From contig JAISVU010000259.1 in NCBI GenBank assembly GCA_031271375.1, forward strand, positions 1-12,118: a stretch of DNA of 12,118 nucleotides. The letters are read 5' to 3'. This stretch comes from Clostridiales bacterium (lineage in GTDB: Bacteria > Bacillota > Clostridia > Lachnospirales > WRAX01). Positions 5,937 through 12,118 of this stretch are shown here, one piece after another. The stretch's first letter is position 1, and every line of letters begins with the position of its first letter. The notes beneath the pieces are model-generated. The model searched no databases. It was not told where the DNA came from and saw only the letters and a list, made by a program, of their open reading frames with translations. A program made the position numbers and the translations under genes.

Positions 5937-7292
5937 ATGAGCGAACAGCAAAATCTGCCGTCCATTGACGAGCTGCAAAGGGAAATCCGCTCCTTAAAGA
6001 GAAAATTACAGCTGACCGAAACCTCCTTTTCAAGGGCGCTCAAAATCGCGGAGACCCAGGATCGTGTTGAATCGGTGCTTAATGTGTCTCTTAAAAAGGA
6101 ACTGCGGTTCTTTAAACTTGTCTTGGAAAACGCGACAAGCATCCTGCTGCTTCTGGATTTTGAGGGGCGTTTCGCTTATGTTTCCAATACGTTCCTGGAA
6201 GAAGCGGGTATCGCAAACCTCGGCCTGATAGACGGTAAATATTATAAAGACGTTCTTGTGTCGGTAATGCCCGCGCACAACCTGGAAAAGCTGGCGCAGG
6301 CGGTACAGACGGCGGTTGACGAAAAAGACACGGTAATCATTGAGGACGAGATTGACTTCAGCTTTAGGAACAGGCCGCGCACTTATTCCGTATTAATAAC
6401 GCCGATGATGGATTCCGATATAAGCGGAACGGGTATTATGGCCCTGTTTAACGATATAACCGAGATTAACGGCGCGATGGAATCCGCGAAACGCGCAAAC
6501 GCCGCCAAATCGGATTTCCTCGCCAACATGAGCCATGAAATGCGCACGCCGATGAACGCTATTATCGGAATGACCACGATAGGCAAATCCGCCGCAGACA
6601 TTGAGCGCAAGGATTATTGCTTTTCAAAGATTCATGACGCGTCAAGCCATCTGCTTGGGGTTATAAACGATATTTTGGACATGTCCAAGATAGAGGCGAA
6701 TAAGTTTGAGCTGGCTCCCGTCGAATTCAGCTTTGAGGCCATGCTTCAGCGCGCCGCGAACGTGGTGAGTTATCCTGTGGATGAAAAGAAGCAGCGTTTC
6801 ATCGTCCGCCTGGACAGGAACATACCTGGGAGCTTTATCGGCGATGAGCAGCGCCTGGCCCAGGTTATAGCAAACCTCCTCGGGAACGCCGTTAAGTTCA
6901 CGCCCGTTGGCGGTTCGATCAGCTTGGACACGCGTTTCCTCGGCGAGAAAGGCGGTCTGTGTGAAATACAGTTTGAGGTGCGGGACACGGGAATAGGCAT
7001 CAGCAGGGAGCAGCAATCGCGGCTGTTCAGCTCCTTCCAGCAGGCCGAGAGCAGCACATCGCGCAAATACGGGGGAACGGGCCTGGGCCTTGCCATATCC
7101 AAGAATATCGTAAATATGATGGGCGGGAGGATATGGATTGAGTCGGAACTGGGCAAGGGTTCCTCGTTCTTTTTTACGGTACGGATGGTCTGCGGGGAAC
7201 CGGATGCCAAGAGAAGCGTGGGGGGGCATAGACTGGGCGGCGCTGCGTATTCTTGCCGTCGACCCGGACCGGGCTGTTTTAAGCTGTTTTGA
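5937..7292 (+). CDS. PAS sensor histidine kinase, kinase part of a frameshifted hybrid kinase
   Basis: A coiled coil (residues about 5-42) is followed by a PAS domain (about 57-175, with LLLLDFEGRFAYVSNTFLEEAGI), a HisKA dimerisation domain with the H-box SDFLANMSHEMRTPMNAIIGM (phospho-accepting His200), and a HATPase_c domain: N-box QVIANLLGNAVKFT, G1 DTGIG (350-354), F-box LFSSFQQAES, G2 GGTGLGL (379-385). It has no membrane segments and so is cytoplasmic. Catalytic residues look intact. After SSFFFTVRM the frame passes a run of seven G (7220-7226) and reads about 20 unrelated residues to a stop at 7292; one G fewer would join it to the receiver domains at 7204-8019, giving a protein of 693 residues. 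The start is uncertain: ATG at 5937 is chosen over TTG at 5928, and the ribosome binding site is weak (GGG at 5924), suggesting coupling to the FIST gene. Confidence 0.88.
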   Translation: MSEQQNLPSIDELQREIRSLKRKLQLTETSFSRALKIAETQDRVESVLNVSLKKELRFFKLVLENATSILLLLDFEGRFAYVSNTFLEEAGIANLGLIDGKYYKDVLVSVMPAHNLEKLAQAVQTAVDEKDTVIIEDEIDFSFRNRPRTYSVLITPMMDSDISGTGIMALFNDITEINGAMESAKRANAAKSDFLANMSHEMRTPMNAIIGMTTIGKSAADIERKDYCFSKIHDASSHLLGVINDILDMSKIEANKFELAPVEFSFEAMLQRAANVVSYPVDEKKQRFIVRLDRNIPGSFIGDEQRLAQVIANLLGNAVKFTPVGGSISLDTRFLGEKGGLCEIQFEVRDTGIGISREQQSRLFSSFQQAESSTSRKYGGTGLGLAISKNIVNMMGGRIWIESELGKGSSFFFTVRMVCGEPDAKRSVGGHRLGGAAYSCRRPGPGCFKLF

Positions 7293-8019
7293 GGAAATTC
7301 TCATAAATTTCGGCGCGGGATGCCATATGGCGGGGAACGCGAAGGAAGCCGACGAATACGCGGACAAGAACCGCGGGTATGATTTTTATTTTATATCGAA
7401 ATCCCTGCCGGACAGCGACGGAATTGAGCTGGCAAGGCAACTTAGAACCAGAAAAAACTTTTCCGGGCATACTGTTATTATGGGTACCCCTGCGGACTGG
7501 AATGAAGTGGAGGAAGATGAGCGAGAGGCGGTCAAGTTCCTGCCGAACCCCATTTTCCCGTCGGATGTCTTAAACATAATAACCGAGAGCCTTTTCGGTA
7601 AAATCATTAAAACCGCTGAGAACGCGGACGGAACGGAGCGGTACCCGGGCAGGCGCATACTCCTTGCCGAAGACATGGAAATCAACCGTGAGGTTGTGAT
7701 AGCGCTGCTTGAACCGGCGGAGTTAGACATTGAATGCGCGTCAAACGGGATTGAAGCCGTTGAAATGTATAAGAAATCACCCGAAAAATATGATATGATA
7801 TTCATGGACGTGCAGATGCCTGATATGGACGGATATGAAGCTACCCGCCTTATCCGCTGTTTGGAATCCGAACGGGCTAAGACCGTTCCAATCGTCGCGA
7901 TGACTGCGAATGTCTTCCGGGAGGATATCGACAAGTGCATAGAAGCCGGGATGAGCGACCATGTGGGTAAGCCTTTGGACATTGACGCCGTAAAGAATAT
8001 GCTGCGAAAATACCTATAA
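7204..8019 (+). CDS. tandem receiver domains, rest of the hybrid kinase in another frame
   Basis: The reading frame holds two response-regulator receiver domains. REC1 (about 14-132 from the ATG at 7204) is degenerate: where a receiver has the phospho-accepting Asp it has Ser65 (ISKSLPDSDG), the Thr position is Gly94 and the Lys position is Asn115. REC2 (about 150-271) is canonical: Glu156/Asp157, Asp202 in MDVQMPDMDG, Thr234 in AMTAN, Lys256 in GKPLD. No DNA-binding output domain or Hpt domain is attached. In most hybrid kinases these are fused to the kinase, and here the fusion is broken only by the G-run. The ATG at 7204 has CGGGGA upstream, so separate translation as a stand-alone double receiver is possible; an earlier TTG at 7138 is less likely. 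Confidence 0.8.
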   Translation: MPREAWGGIDWAALRILAVDPDRAVLSCFEEILINFGAGCHMAGNAKEADEYADKNRGYDFYFISKSLPDSDGIELARQLRTRKNFSGHTVIMGTPADWNEVEEDEREAVKFLPNPIFPSDVLNIITESLFGKIIKTAENADGTERYPGRRILLAEDMEINREVVIALLEPAELDIECASNGIEAVEMYKKSPEKYDMIFMDVQMPDMDGYEATRLIRCLESERAKTVPIVAMTANVFREDIDKCIEAGMSDHVGKPLDIDAVKNMLRKYL

Positions 8020-8020
8020 A

Positions 8021-8041
8021 AGAACAATTATAGAACAATTA
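8021..8041 (+). repeat. 11-base tandem duplication before tyrS
   Basis: AGAACAATTA occurs at 8021-8030 and 8032-8041, so an 11-base unit is duplicated in the 40-base gap between the kinase stop and tyrS. It is probably a simple replication slip; no T-box or terminator is visible in the gap. Confidence 0.7.
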
Positions 8042-8059
8042 AAGAAAAGAGAGGATAAT

Positions 8060-9283
8060 ATGAACCGGAACGCTTTTGATGTATTGACCGAACGGGGATT
8101 CATTGAACAAGTGACCCATGAGGGTTTGAAGGATCTGATGGGCAAAGAAAAGCTGACCTTTTATATCGGCTACGACCCCACGGCGGACAGCCTGACCGTC
8201 GGCGGGTTTCTTACCGCGATGGCATTGGGGCATATGCAGCGGGCCGGCCACCGCCCCGTCGTGCTGATGGGCGGCGGCACCGGGATGATCGGCGACCCGA
8301 CGGATAAGAACGAAGCGCGCAGGATGATGACGGTTGAAGAAATAAACCGCAACGTGGAAGGTATACGCGCCCAGATGTCCCGCTTTATCGACTTTTCGGA
8401 CGGGAAGGCGATTATGGCAAACAACGCCGACTGGCTGCTGGAATTGAACTACGTCAAATTTCTGCGGGAAATGGGTATTCATTTTTCAGTAAACCGGATG
8501 CTGGCTGCGGATTGCTTCAAGATGCGCTTTGAACGCGATCAGGGCTTGACCTTCTTCGAGCTTAACTATATGGTTATGCAGGCCTATGACTTCCTTGAGC
8601 TTAACCGGCGTTACGGCTGCGTGCTGCAGGTGGGCGGCCGCGACCAGTGGAGCAACATCATCGCCGGGATGGAGCTTATACGCAAGGTAGAGGGCAAGGA
8701 CGCCTACGGGATGACCTTCTCCCTGCTGACCCGCGCCGACGGCGAAAAAATGGGTAAATCAATGAAAGGTGCCATATGGCTGGACGCGAATAAAACCTCG
8801 CCATACGAGTTCTTTCAGTATTTCCGCAACACCGACGACAGGGACGTTGAGAAGTATTTTAAACTCCTTACCTTCCTGGAGCTGGACGATATAAAAACCC
8901 ATATGGCGGACAATATCAACGAAGCGAAGAGCGTTCTTGCCTACGAGATAACGAAGCTTGTACACGGGCAGGAAGCCGCAGACAACGCGAAGAGCGCGGC
9001 GGCGGCCCTCTTCGGCGGCGCGGGGGACGACGCGGCGGCGCCGTCTACGGAATTCCAAGCAGAGGACTTCAACGGCGGGATGGAGATAGCGGCTTTGCTA
9101 GAACGGACAAGCCTAGCCCCGTCGCGCTCTGAAGCAAGGCGCCTTGTTCAGCAGGGCGGCGTGGTTGTAGCGGGCGAAAAGGTCGGCGATACCGCGTTCC
9201 GTGTGACCGAGGAGCTGTTTAAGGACGGAGAGCTGATGATTAAGAAGGGGAAGAAGACGTTCCATAAAGTGAAGATAAAATAA
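8060..9283 (+). CDS. tyrS: Tyrosyl-tRNA synthetase
   Basis: This is a complete 407-residue class I synthetase that charges tRNA-Tyr. YIGYDPTADSL (35-45) and the tyrosine-recognition pattern Tyr170-x3-Gln174-x2-Asp177 are present, followed by GGRDQWSNI (192-200), the KMSKS loop as KMGKS (230-234), and a C-terminal S4 RNA-binding domain (about 340-400). The HIGH motif is altered: residues 46-49 read TVGG, where TyrRS usually has HIGH or HVGH. GAGG (8051-8054) precedes the ATG. Only 40 bases separate it from the kinase gene, so the T-box leader common for Firmicutes tyrS is absent and expression probably depends on readthrough or an unseen promoter. Confidence 0.95.
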   Translation: MNRNAFDVLTERGFIEQVTHEGLKDLMGKEKLTFYIGYDPTADSLTVGGFLTAMALGHMQRAGHRPVVLMGGGTGMIGDPTDKNEARRMMTVEEINRNVEGIRAQMSRFIDFSDGKAIMANNADWLLELNYVKFLREMGIHFSVNRMLAADCFKMRFERDQGLTFFELNYMVMQAYDFLELNRRYGCVLQVGGRDQWSNIIAGMELIRKVEGKDAYGMTFSLLTRADGEKMGKSMKGAIWLDANKTSPYEFFQYFRNTDDRDVEKYFKLLTFLELDDIKTHMADNINEAKSVLAYEITKLVHGQEAADNAKSAAAALFGGAGDDAAAPSTEFQAEDFNGGMEIAALLERTSLAPSRSEARRLVQQGGVVVAGEKVGDTAFRVTEELFKDGELMIKKGKKTFHKVKIK

Positions 9284-9292
9284 GGTGATGAT

Positions 9293-9784
9293 ATGGCCAA
9301 TACCAATGCCAATACCAACGTAAAGACTAACGCGCTGAGGATACTGGAGGCCGCCGGGATTTCCTTCAACGCGTATGAGTACGACCTGTCGGACGGGAAG
9401 ATAGACGGGGTCAGCGTGGCGATGAAAACCGGGCGCGACCCGGACACGGTATTCAAAACTTTGGTAACGTCTGGGAAGGATAATGGGTTTTATGTGTTCG
9501 TTATCCCTGTGGGCCGCGAGCTGGACTTGAAAAAAGCGGCTGCCGCCGCCGGGGAGAAGTACGTGGAGATGATCAAGTCCCGCGACCTTGAGGTGCTGAC
9601 GGGTTATGTCCACGGCGGTTGTTCGCCGGTGGGGATGAAGAAAGCCTTACCTACGTTCATTGAAGAAACCGCACAGACGCTAGATTGTATGATGGTCAGC
9701 GCGGGGCGCGTTGGGTTGCAGGCGGAGCTTGCTCCGGGCGACCTTGCGACGGTTACGGATGCGAAGTTCAAGGATTTAGTATAG
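9293..9784 (+). CDS. ybaK: YbaK/EbsC-type aminoacyl-tRNA deacylase
   Basis: The 163-residue protein matches the YbaK branch of the trans-editing family, which hydrolyses Cys-tRNA-Pro made in error by prolyl-tRNA synthetase. TVFKTLV contains the conserved lysine (Lys55) at the active site; FYVFVIPVGRELDLKKAA (66-83) and the GYVHGGCSPVGMKK loop (104-117) are typical. The length is normal for the family apart from a short Asn/Thr-rich N-terminus made by a 12-base tandem repeat. The ribosome binding site AAGGTG (9282-9287) overlaps the stop codon of tyrS, so the two are likely coupled. Symbol given by family; strict orthology to E. coli ybaK is not proven. Confidence 0.9.
   Translation: MANTNANTNVKTNALRILEAAGISFNAYEYDLSDGKIDGVSVAMKTGRDPDTVFKTLVTSGKDNGFYVFVIPVGRELDLKKAAAAAGEKYVEMIKSRDLEVLTGYVHGGCSPVGMKKALPTFIEETAQTLDCMMVSAGRVGLQAELAPGDLATVTDAKFKDLV
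9296..9319 (+). repeat. 12-base tandem repeat at the ybaK start
   Basis: GCCAATACCAAT (9296-9307) is followed by GCCAATACCAAC (9308-9319), one base different. It encodes ANTN twice right after the start Met, outside the conserved domain. Confidence 0.8.
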
Positions 9785-9793
9785 GAGTATTTA

Positions 9794-10336
9794 ATGGAAA
9801 AGGTGCTATTCATAGGCAACAGCCATACATTTTTTGAATACCTGCCGTGGGTATTTACAACCGTGTGCGGGCAGGCCGGGAGAGACGTTCACGCGGGGAT
9901 GAGCACTTATCCGGTCTGCGATTTACGCTGGCACTTGGAATCCGCCTGTACAATGGGGAACCTGCGGCACGGGGGATATGATTTTATCGTAATCCAGCAA
10001 GTAGCCCATCCCTTCGAAGGCGCGGATACGCTAATCGAACAGGGCGGCGCGCTGATAAAGGAAATCCTTTCCGCCGGGGCAAAGCCAGTAATATTCTGCC
10101 CCTGGTCGGAAAAACGCAATCCCCAGGGGCAGGAAATCATCAACGAAGCGCATGACAAACTCCACGGTCTTTTTCGCGGCTCTTTAATCGCCCATTACGG
10201 CGCGGCATGGCGCAGGCTCCGGGGCGTTTTGGATTTATACGCCGAGGACGGGGAAAATCAGAATCATCGAATAGCTTTATCCGTTGGCCTCAATCAATTT
10301 CGTCCTGCGCAGCGCTATGACGACGGCGGGTATTAA
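9794..10336 (+). pseudogene. SGNH hydrolase, 3'-truncated
   Basis: The N-terminal part is a clear SGNH/GDSL-type esterase: VLFIGNSHTFFEYLPWVF holds block I with the catalytic Ser in GNSH, and YDFIVIQQVAHPFE carries the later conserved segment. Near LDLYAEDG (about residue 154) family members continue to the D-x-x-H catalytic block (commonly DGxHPSxxGxYL); here the sequence turns into ENQNHRIALSVGLNQF, with no His-Pro motif, and the last 60 bases run through the 3' end of the convergent ECF gene. About 25 C-terminal residues including the catalytic His are missing, so the enzyme is probably inactive. The other frame stops at 10274, just short of the neighbour, hinting that the true gene end was lost by a small deletion or indel. 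AGGAG (9783-9787) overlaps the ybaK stop and indicates coupling. Confidence 0.65.
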
Positions 10337-10804
10337 AACAAGCTGGATAACGATCCCCGGCAAAGCCGTAACAAAGGCCGAGGCCAGCCAGATTTGAAAC
10401 GAATAGCTGCCGGCTCTGAATATCAGCGCGTTGAGGACGCCGAACACTACCCTGCCCGCCAGCATAGCCCCGATTAAAGCTATAAATATGTTCGCGCATG
10501 TATTCCCCGTTTTAACAAAGCGCGTCAGCAGGGATGAAATAAGCCCGTAAGCGGCCAGCTCGCAGATCATTTGCACCAAAAAGGCCGCCGGTGGCATACC
10601 GGTAAGCAGAAAGGACGTTACCGGGGTCAGAACGCCGCAGATAAGGCCATACGGGAACCCGCAGATGATCCCGCACATCATGACGGGAATGTGCATCGGC
10701 AATAAGACGCTCCCGGCGTTAGGCACCGAGTGCAGCATGACAGGCAGCACGACGCCCAACGCAATAAAAAAAGCCGCCATAACAGTTTTCTTGACACTGA
10801 ACAC
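10277..10804 (-). CDS. ECF transporter S component
   Basis: This 175-residue, strongly hydrophobic protein has about five or six predicted membrane helices and the LLPMHIPVMMCGIICGFPYGLICGVLTPVTSFLLTGMPP stretch (34-72) seen in a family of ECF-transporter substrate-binding (S) subunits. S components bind a vitamin or other micronutrient in the membrane and use a shared energising module (EcfA, EcfA', EcfT), which is not in this window. The substrate cannot be told. The start is GTG at 10802-10804: GGGAGGT (10811-10817) is the ribosome binding site at seven bases, whereas an earlier TTG at 10819 overlaps that site. It has its own promoter inside the end of the DUF3842 gene, and the pairing suggests a shared function. 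Confidence 0.8.
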   Translation of the reverse strand: MFSVKKTVMAAFFIALGVVLPVMLHSVPNAGSVLLPMHIPVMMCGIICGFPYGLICGVLTPVTSFLLTGMPPAAFLVQMICELAAYGLISSLLTRFVKTGNTCANIFIALIGAMLAGRVVFGVLNALIFRAGSYSFQIWLASAFVTALPGIVIQLVLIPAVVIALRRTKLIEANG

Positions 10805-10823
10805 GAAAAAACCTCCCAATGGA

Positions 10824-10849
10824 TTAATAAGCCTTCGTGACTTTATTAA
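10824..10849 (-). promoter_or_regulatory. leader hairpin ahead of the ECF gene
   Basis: TTAATAA (10824-10830) and TTATTAA (10843-10849) are 7-base inverted arms with a 12-base loop, lying between the promoter and the ribosome binding site. It does not resemble a riboswitch that I can name; the AT-only stem is weak. Regulatory function is unproven. Confidence 0.3.
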
Positions 10850-10896
10850 ACAGAACGGTTTATTGCGTACCAGTCTTCATGACGGACGATGGATTA

Positions 10897-10925
10897 AATA
10901 TACCCGCAATTCAGATTATTGTCAA
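10897..10925 (-). promoter_or_regulatory. SigA promoter of the ECF gene
   Basis: On the minus strand a perfect TTGACA (10920-10925), a 17-base spacer and TATATT (10897-10902). It overlaps the last codons of the DUF3842 gene. The start near 10890 leaves about 86 bases of leader before the GTG. Confidence 0.8.
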
Positions 10926-11315
10926 TACATATTTGATCGTTTCATCTATCAAATCGGGGATGGGCATAGCGCGGACGCCCACCACATAGTTATTGCAGCG
11001 GTTTATCGGCAGCAGCACCTTAACAGCGGGGCTTTGCCCAACGGCGGCGGCCATAGCCGGGGTTACCTCCCCCAGCAGGGAATCAGCCGCGATAATGCCT
11101 ATCGGCCCAATGATAACCCCGGCGTCCCTGCTGTTTACGATAACGGGGTTCTCCCCTGCCGCGCCGTAATCCGCTCCCGCTTTCAACATCGCCGACGCCG
11201 CTATGCTGTTAGTGCCTATCGCATAGATTTCGCAGTTTGTCTCCGCTTTTAGCCTGCTTACCAGCAGAGAGCCGATCTTGCCGCCCTGGCCGTCGATTAC
11301 GACGATCTTCCTCAT
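10911..11315 (-). CDS. DUF3842 family protein
   Basis: The 134-residue protein matches DUF3842: KIVVIDGQGGKIGSLL (3-18) with a Rossmann-like GxGGxIG, IGTNSIAASAMLKAGADYGAAGENPVIVN (33-61), IIGPIGIIAADSLLGEVTPAMAAAV (68-92) and VLLPINRCNNYVVGV (100-114). The function is unknown; the glycine-rich loop suggests nucleotide or cofactor binding, which is inference. It lies one base after the GNAT-like gene, with AGGACAGG in the end of that gene as ribosome binding site, and just before the ECF S component, suggesting an operon. Confidence 0.9.
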   Translation of the reverse strand: MRKIVVIDGQGGKIGSLLVSRLKAETNCEIYAIGTNSIAASAMLKAGADYGAAGENPVIVNSRDAGVIIGPIGIIAADSLLGEVTPAMAAAVGQSPAVKVLLPINRCNNYVVGVRAMPIPDLIDETIKYVLTII

Positions 11316-11316
11316 T

Positions 11317-11943
11317 TTACCTGTCCTTTCTGATATATCTATAGCTCGCGCTTGTTCCGGTCTGCTTGAACCCCAGCCTATAAGCCAACTCTATCTCATC
11401 CGGCTTGCCGTCGTCAACCATCCACAGCACGCCGTCCTTGCCCGCGTTAAAGGCGTAACGCGCCGCAACAGATAATAACGCGGCCTTTGTTTGTATATCC
11501 TCGGCCTCCAACGCATAAACCTCGGTGTCCGTATTAAAGCTCAACAACAAGTACGCGCCGTCCCGGCGGAAAATCCGCCAGCGTGACAAGTCCGCTATTA
11601 TCCTGCCGCTTGTCCAGTACATATCCGGATTCGTTCGATCGTGAAGCCCCGCGAAAGAGTCAGAGGTTTCCGGCGTTACAAGGCTTATATTATCCAGAGG
11701 GGCGGTGCATCTAAAGTCTTCTGGTTCAATCCTCATCTCTAGGCATGAATCCATTTTCTCCGCGCCTATTTCATTAAGCAGTTCCTCCGGCGCCGTAAGG
11801 TTGTTGAACACGAAGTCACATGTTTTGCAATACGGATACTTTTCGTTGAGCTCACGCCAAAAAGCCCTAAACGCGTCAGGGTTTTCGGGCGTGTAATTCT
11901 TAACCTCAAGATAGTCTTCATTGTCAACATGGATTATTTGCAT
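11317..11943 (-). CDS. GNAT-fold N-acetyltransferase-like protein
   Basis: The 208-residue protein ends in a GNAT-like half: LLLSFNTDTEVYALEAEDIQTKAALLSVAARYAFNAGKDGVLWMVDDGKPDEIELAYRLGFKQTGTSASYRYI, with the strand-helix order of GNAT motif A/B and the terminal LGFKxxGxxxxY element. The typical Q/R-x-x-G-x-G/A loop is not clearly present, so acetyl-CoA binding is uncertain, and no substrate can be named. ATG at 11943 is chosen because GAGG precedes it by nine bases; an in-frame GTG at 11958 would be an alternative. It is the first complete gene of the minus-strand operon with DUF3842. Confidence 0.7.
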   Translation of the reverse strand: MQIIHVDNEDYLEVKNYTPENPDAFRAFWRELNEKYPYCKTCDFVFNNLTAPEELLNEIGAEKMDSCLEMRIEPEDFRCTAPLDNISLVTPETSDSFAGLHDRTNPDMYWTSGRIIADLSRWRIFRRDGAYLLLSFNTDTEVYALEAEDIQTKAALLSVAARYAFNAGKDGVLWMVDDGKPDEIELAYRLGFKQTGTSASYRYIRKDR

Positions 11944-11954
11944 CCCTGATAACC

Positions 11955-12118
11955 TCACACATTATCCAATAATTTTCTGAGTTTCTTATCAAAAGTGTAC
12001 ACAATAAGTTCCATTCCTTTCCAGGCACAAAACGCGATGAAAGCTACGTGCCTGCGTTTAATTTTTGAATAGGTCGAGCTAATAGTGCCAATAATTAACA
12101 AAGGAGCGAACGAATACA
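11955..12118 (-). CDS. possible 3' end of an upstream minus-strand gene
   Basis: A frame open from the window edge gives about 54 residues ending SKIKRRHVAFIAFCAWKG...TFDKKLRKLLDNV and a TGA at 11955-11957, directly before the GNAT-like gene. A hydrophobic stretch followed by a charged tail could be a membrane protein end. It is short and unrecognised, and the region is AT-rich, so chance is possible. A plus-strand AAAGGAG at 12100-12106 that could serve a gene starting just past the right edge is a competing reading. Confidence 0.3.
   Translation of the reverse strand, partial: YSFAPLLIIGTISSTYSKIKRRHVAFIAFCAWKGMELIVYTFDKKLRKLLDNV
12100..12106 (+). promoter_or_regulatory. possible ribosome binding site for a gene beyond the right edge
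   Basis: AAAGGAG lies 12 bases before the end of the window, at a plausible distance for a plus-strand start codon at or just past the edge. If real, the minus-strand partial frame here is not a gene. Confidence 0.25.

Noticed and set aside
7220..7226. Programmed -1 ribosomal frameshift at the G-run
   Set aside because: A -1 shift there leads at once to GCA TAG; the receivers are in the +1 frame, so only base loss, slippage or a +1 shift would join them.
7386..8027. Minus-strand 213-codon frame opposite the receiver domains
   Set aside because: Ser-rich antisense of conserved receiver codons; a shadow.
8020..8059. T-box leader before tyrS
   Set aside because: The gap is only 40 bases and contains an AT-rich duplication, with no T-box sequence or terminator.
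10665..11252. Plus-strand 195-codon frame across the ECF and DUF3842 genes
   Set aside because: It is opposite to two recognised genes and crosses their promoter region; no recognised domain.
11961..12008. Promoter for the minus-strand operon near 11965-11995
   Set aside because: TTGATA and GATAAT are 20 bases apart, too far; the GTGTACAC palindrome at 11995-12002 has no clear link to a promoter.

Overview
The window looks like chromosomal DNA from an uncultured or poorly known Bacillota, probably of the class Clostridia. The grounds are an rplM-rpsI pair behind a consensus SigA-type promoter, purine-rich GGAGG-type ribosome binding sites on most genes, many TTGACA/TATAAT promoters with 17-base spacing, and a gene set (FIST protein plus hybrid histidine kinase, DUF3842, an ECF transporter S component, a zinc-finger/TM2 protein) that is common there. 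No rRNA, tRNA, CRISPR array, insertion sequence or phage gene was found.

Layout. (1) 1-507, minus: 5' part of an O-acetylhomoserine sulfhydrylase-type PLP enzyme with a clear promoter, cut by the window edge. (2) 669-1742, plus: family 2 glycosyltransferase with TPR-like repeats. (3) 1790-2827, plus: promoter, possible L13 leader, rplM, rpsI and a strong intrinsic terminator. (4) 2831-4041: a decayed or mis-assembled stretch holding a broken zinc-finger/TM2 gene (in-frame TAG plus a one-base frameshift), an unrecognised 133-residue protein on the minus strand, and a YoeB toxin remnant directly ahead of it. (5) 4066-10336, plus: DUF2461 protein, FIST sensory protein, hybrid histidine kinase split by a frameshift at a run of seven G, tyrS, a YbaK-type aminoacyl-tRNA deacylase, and an SGNH hydrolase that has lost its C-terminus. 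(6) 10277-12118, minus: ECF S component, DUF3842 protein, a GNAT-like protein and a possible partial upstream gene, converging on the plus-strand block.

How the genes work together. The FIST protein and the PAS-HisKA-HATPase-REC-REC kinase form a probable sensory unit: the FIST protein may bind a small ligand, and the kinase would pass phosphate to its last receiver domain; the first receiver lacks its phosphorylation residues. tyrS, the deacylase gene and the SGNH gene follow at very short spacing, with the ribosome binding sites of the last two overlapping the preceding stop codons, so they are probably translated together. The minus-strand set GNAT, DUF3842 and ECF S reads as an operon with an extra internal promoter for the transporter.

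The most notable points are the number of small lesions (kinase frameshift, TM2 gene, SGNH 3' end, YoeB remnant), the TVGG sequence in place of the HIGH motif in TyrS, and the degenerate receiver in the kinase. No clearly new multi-gene system was found.
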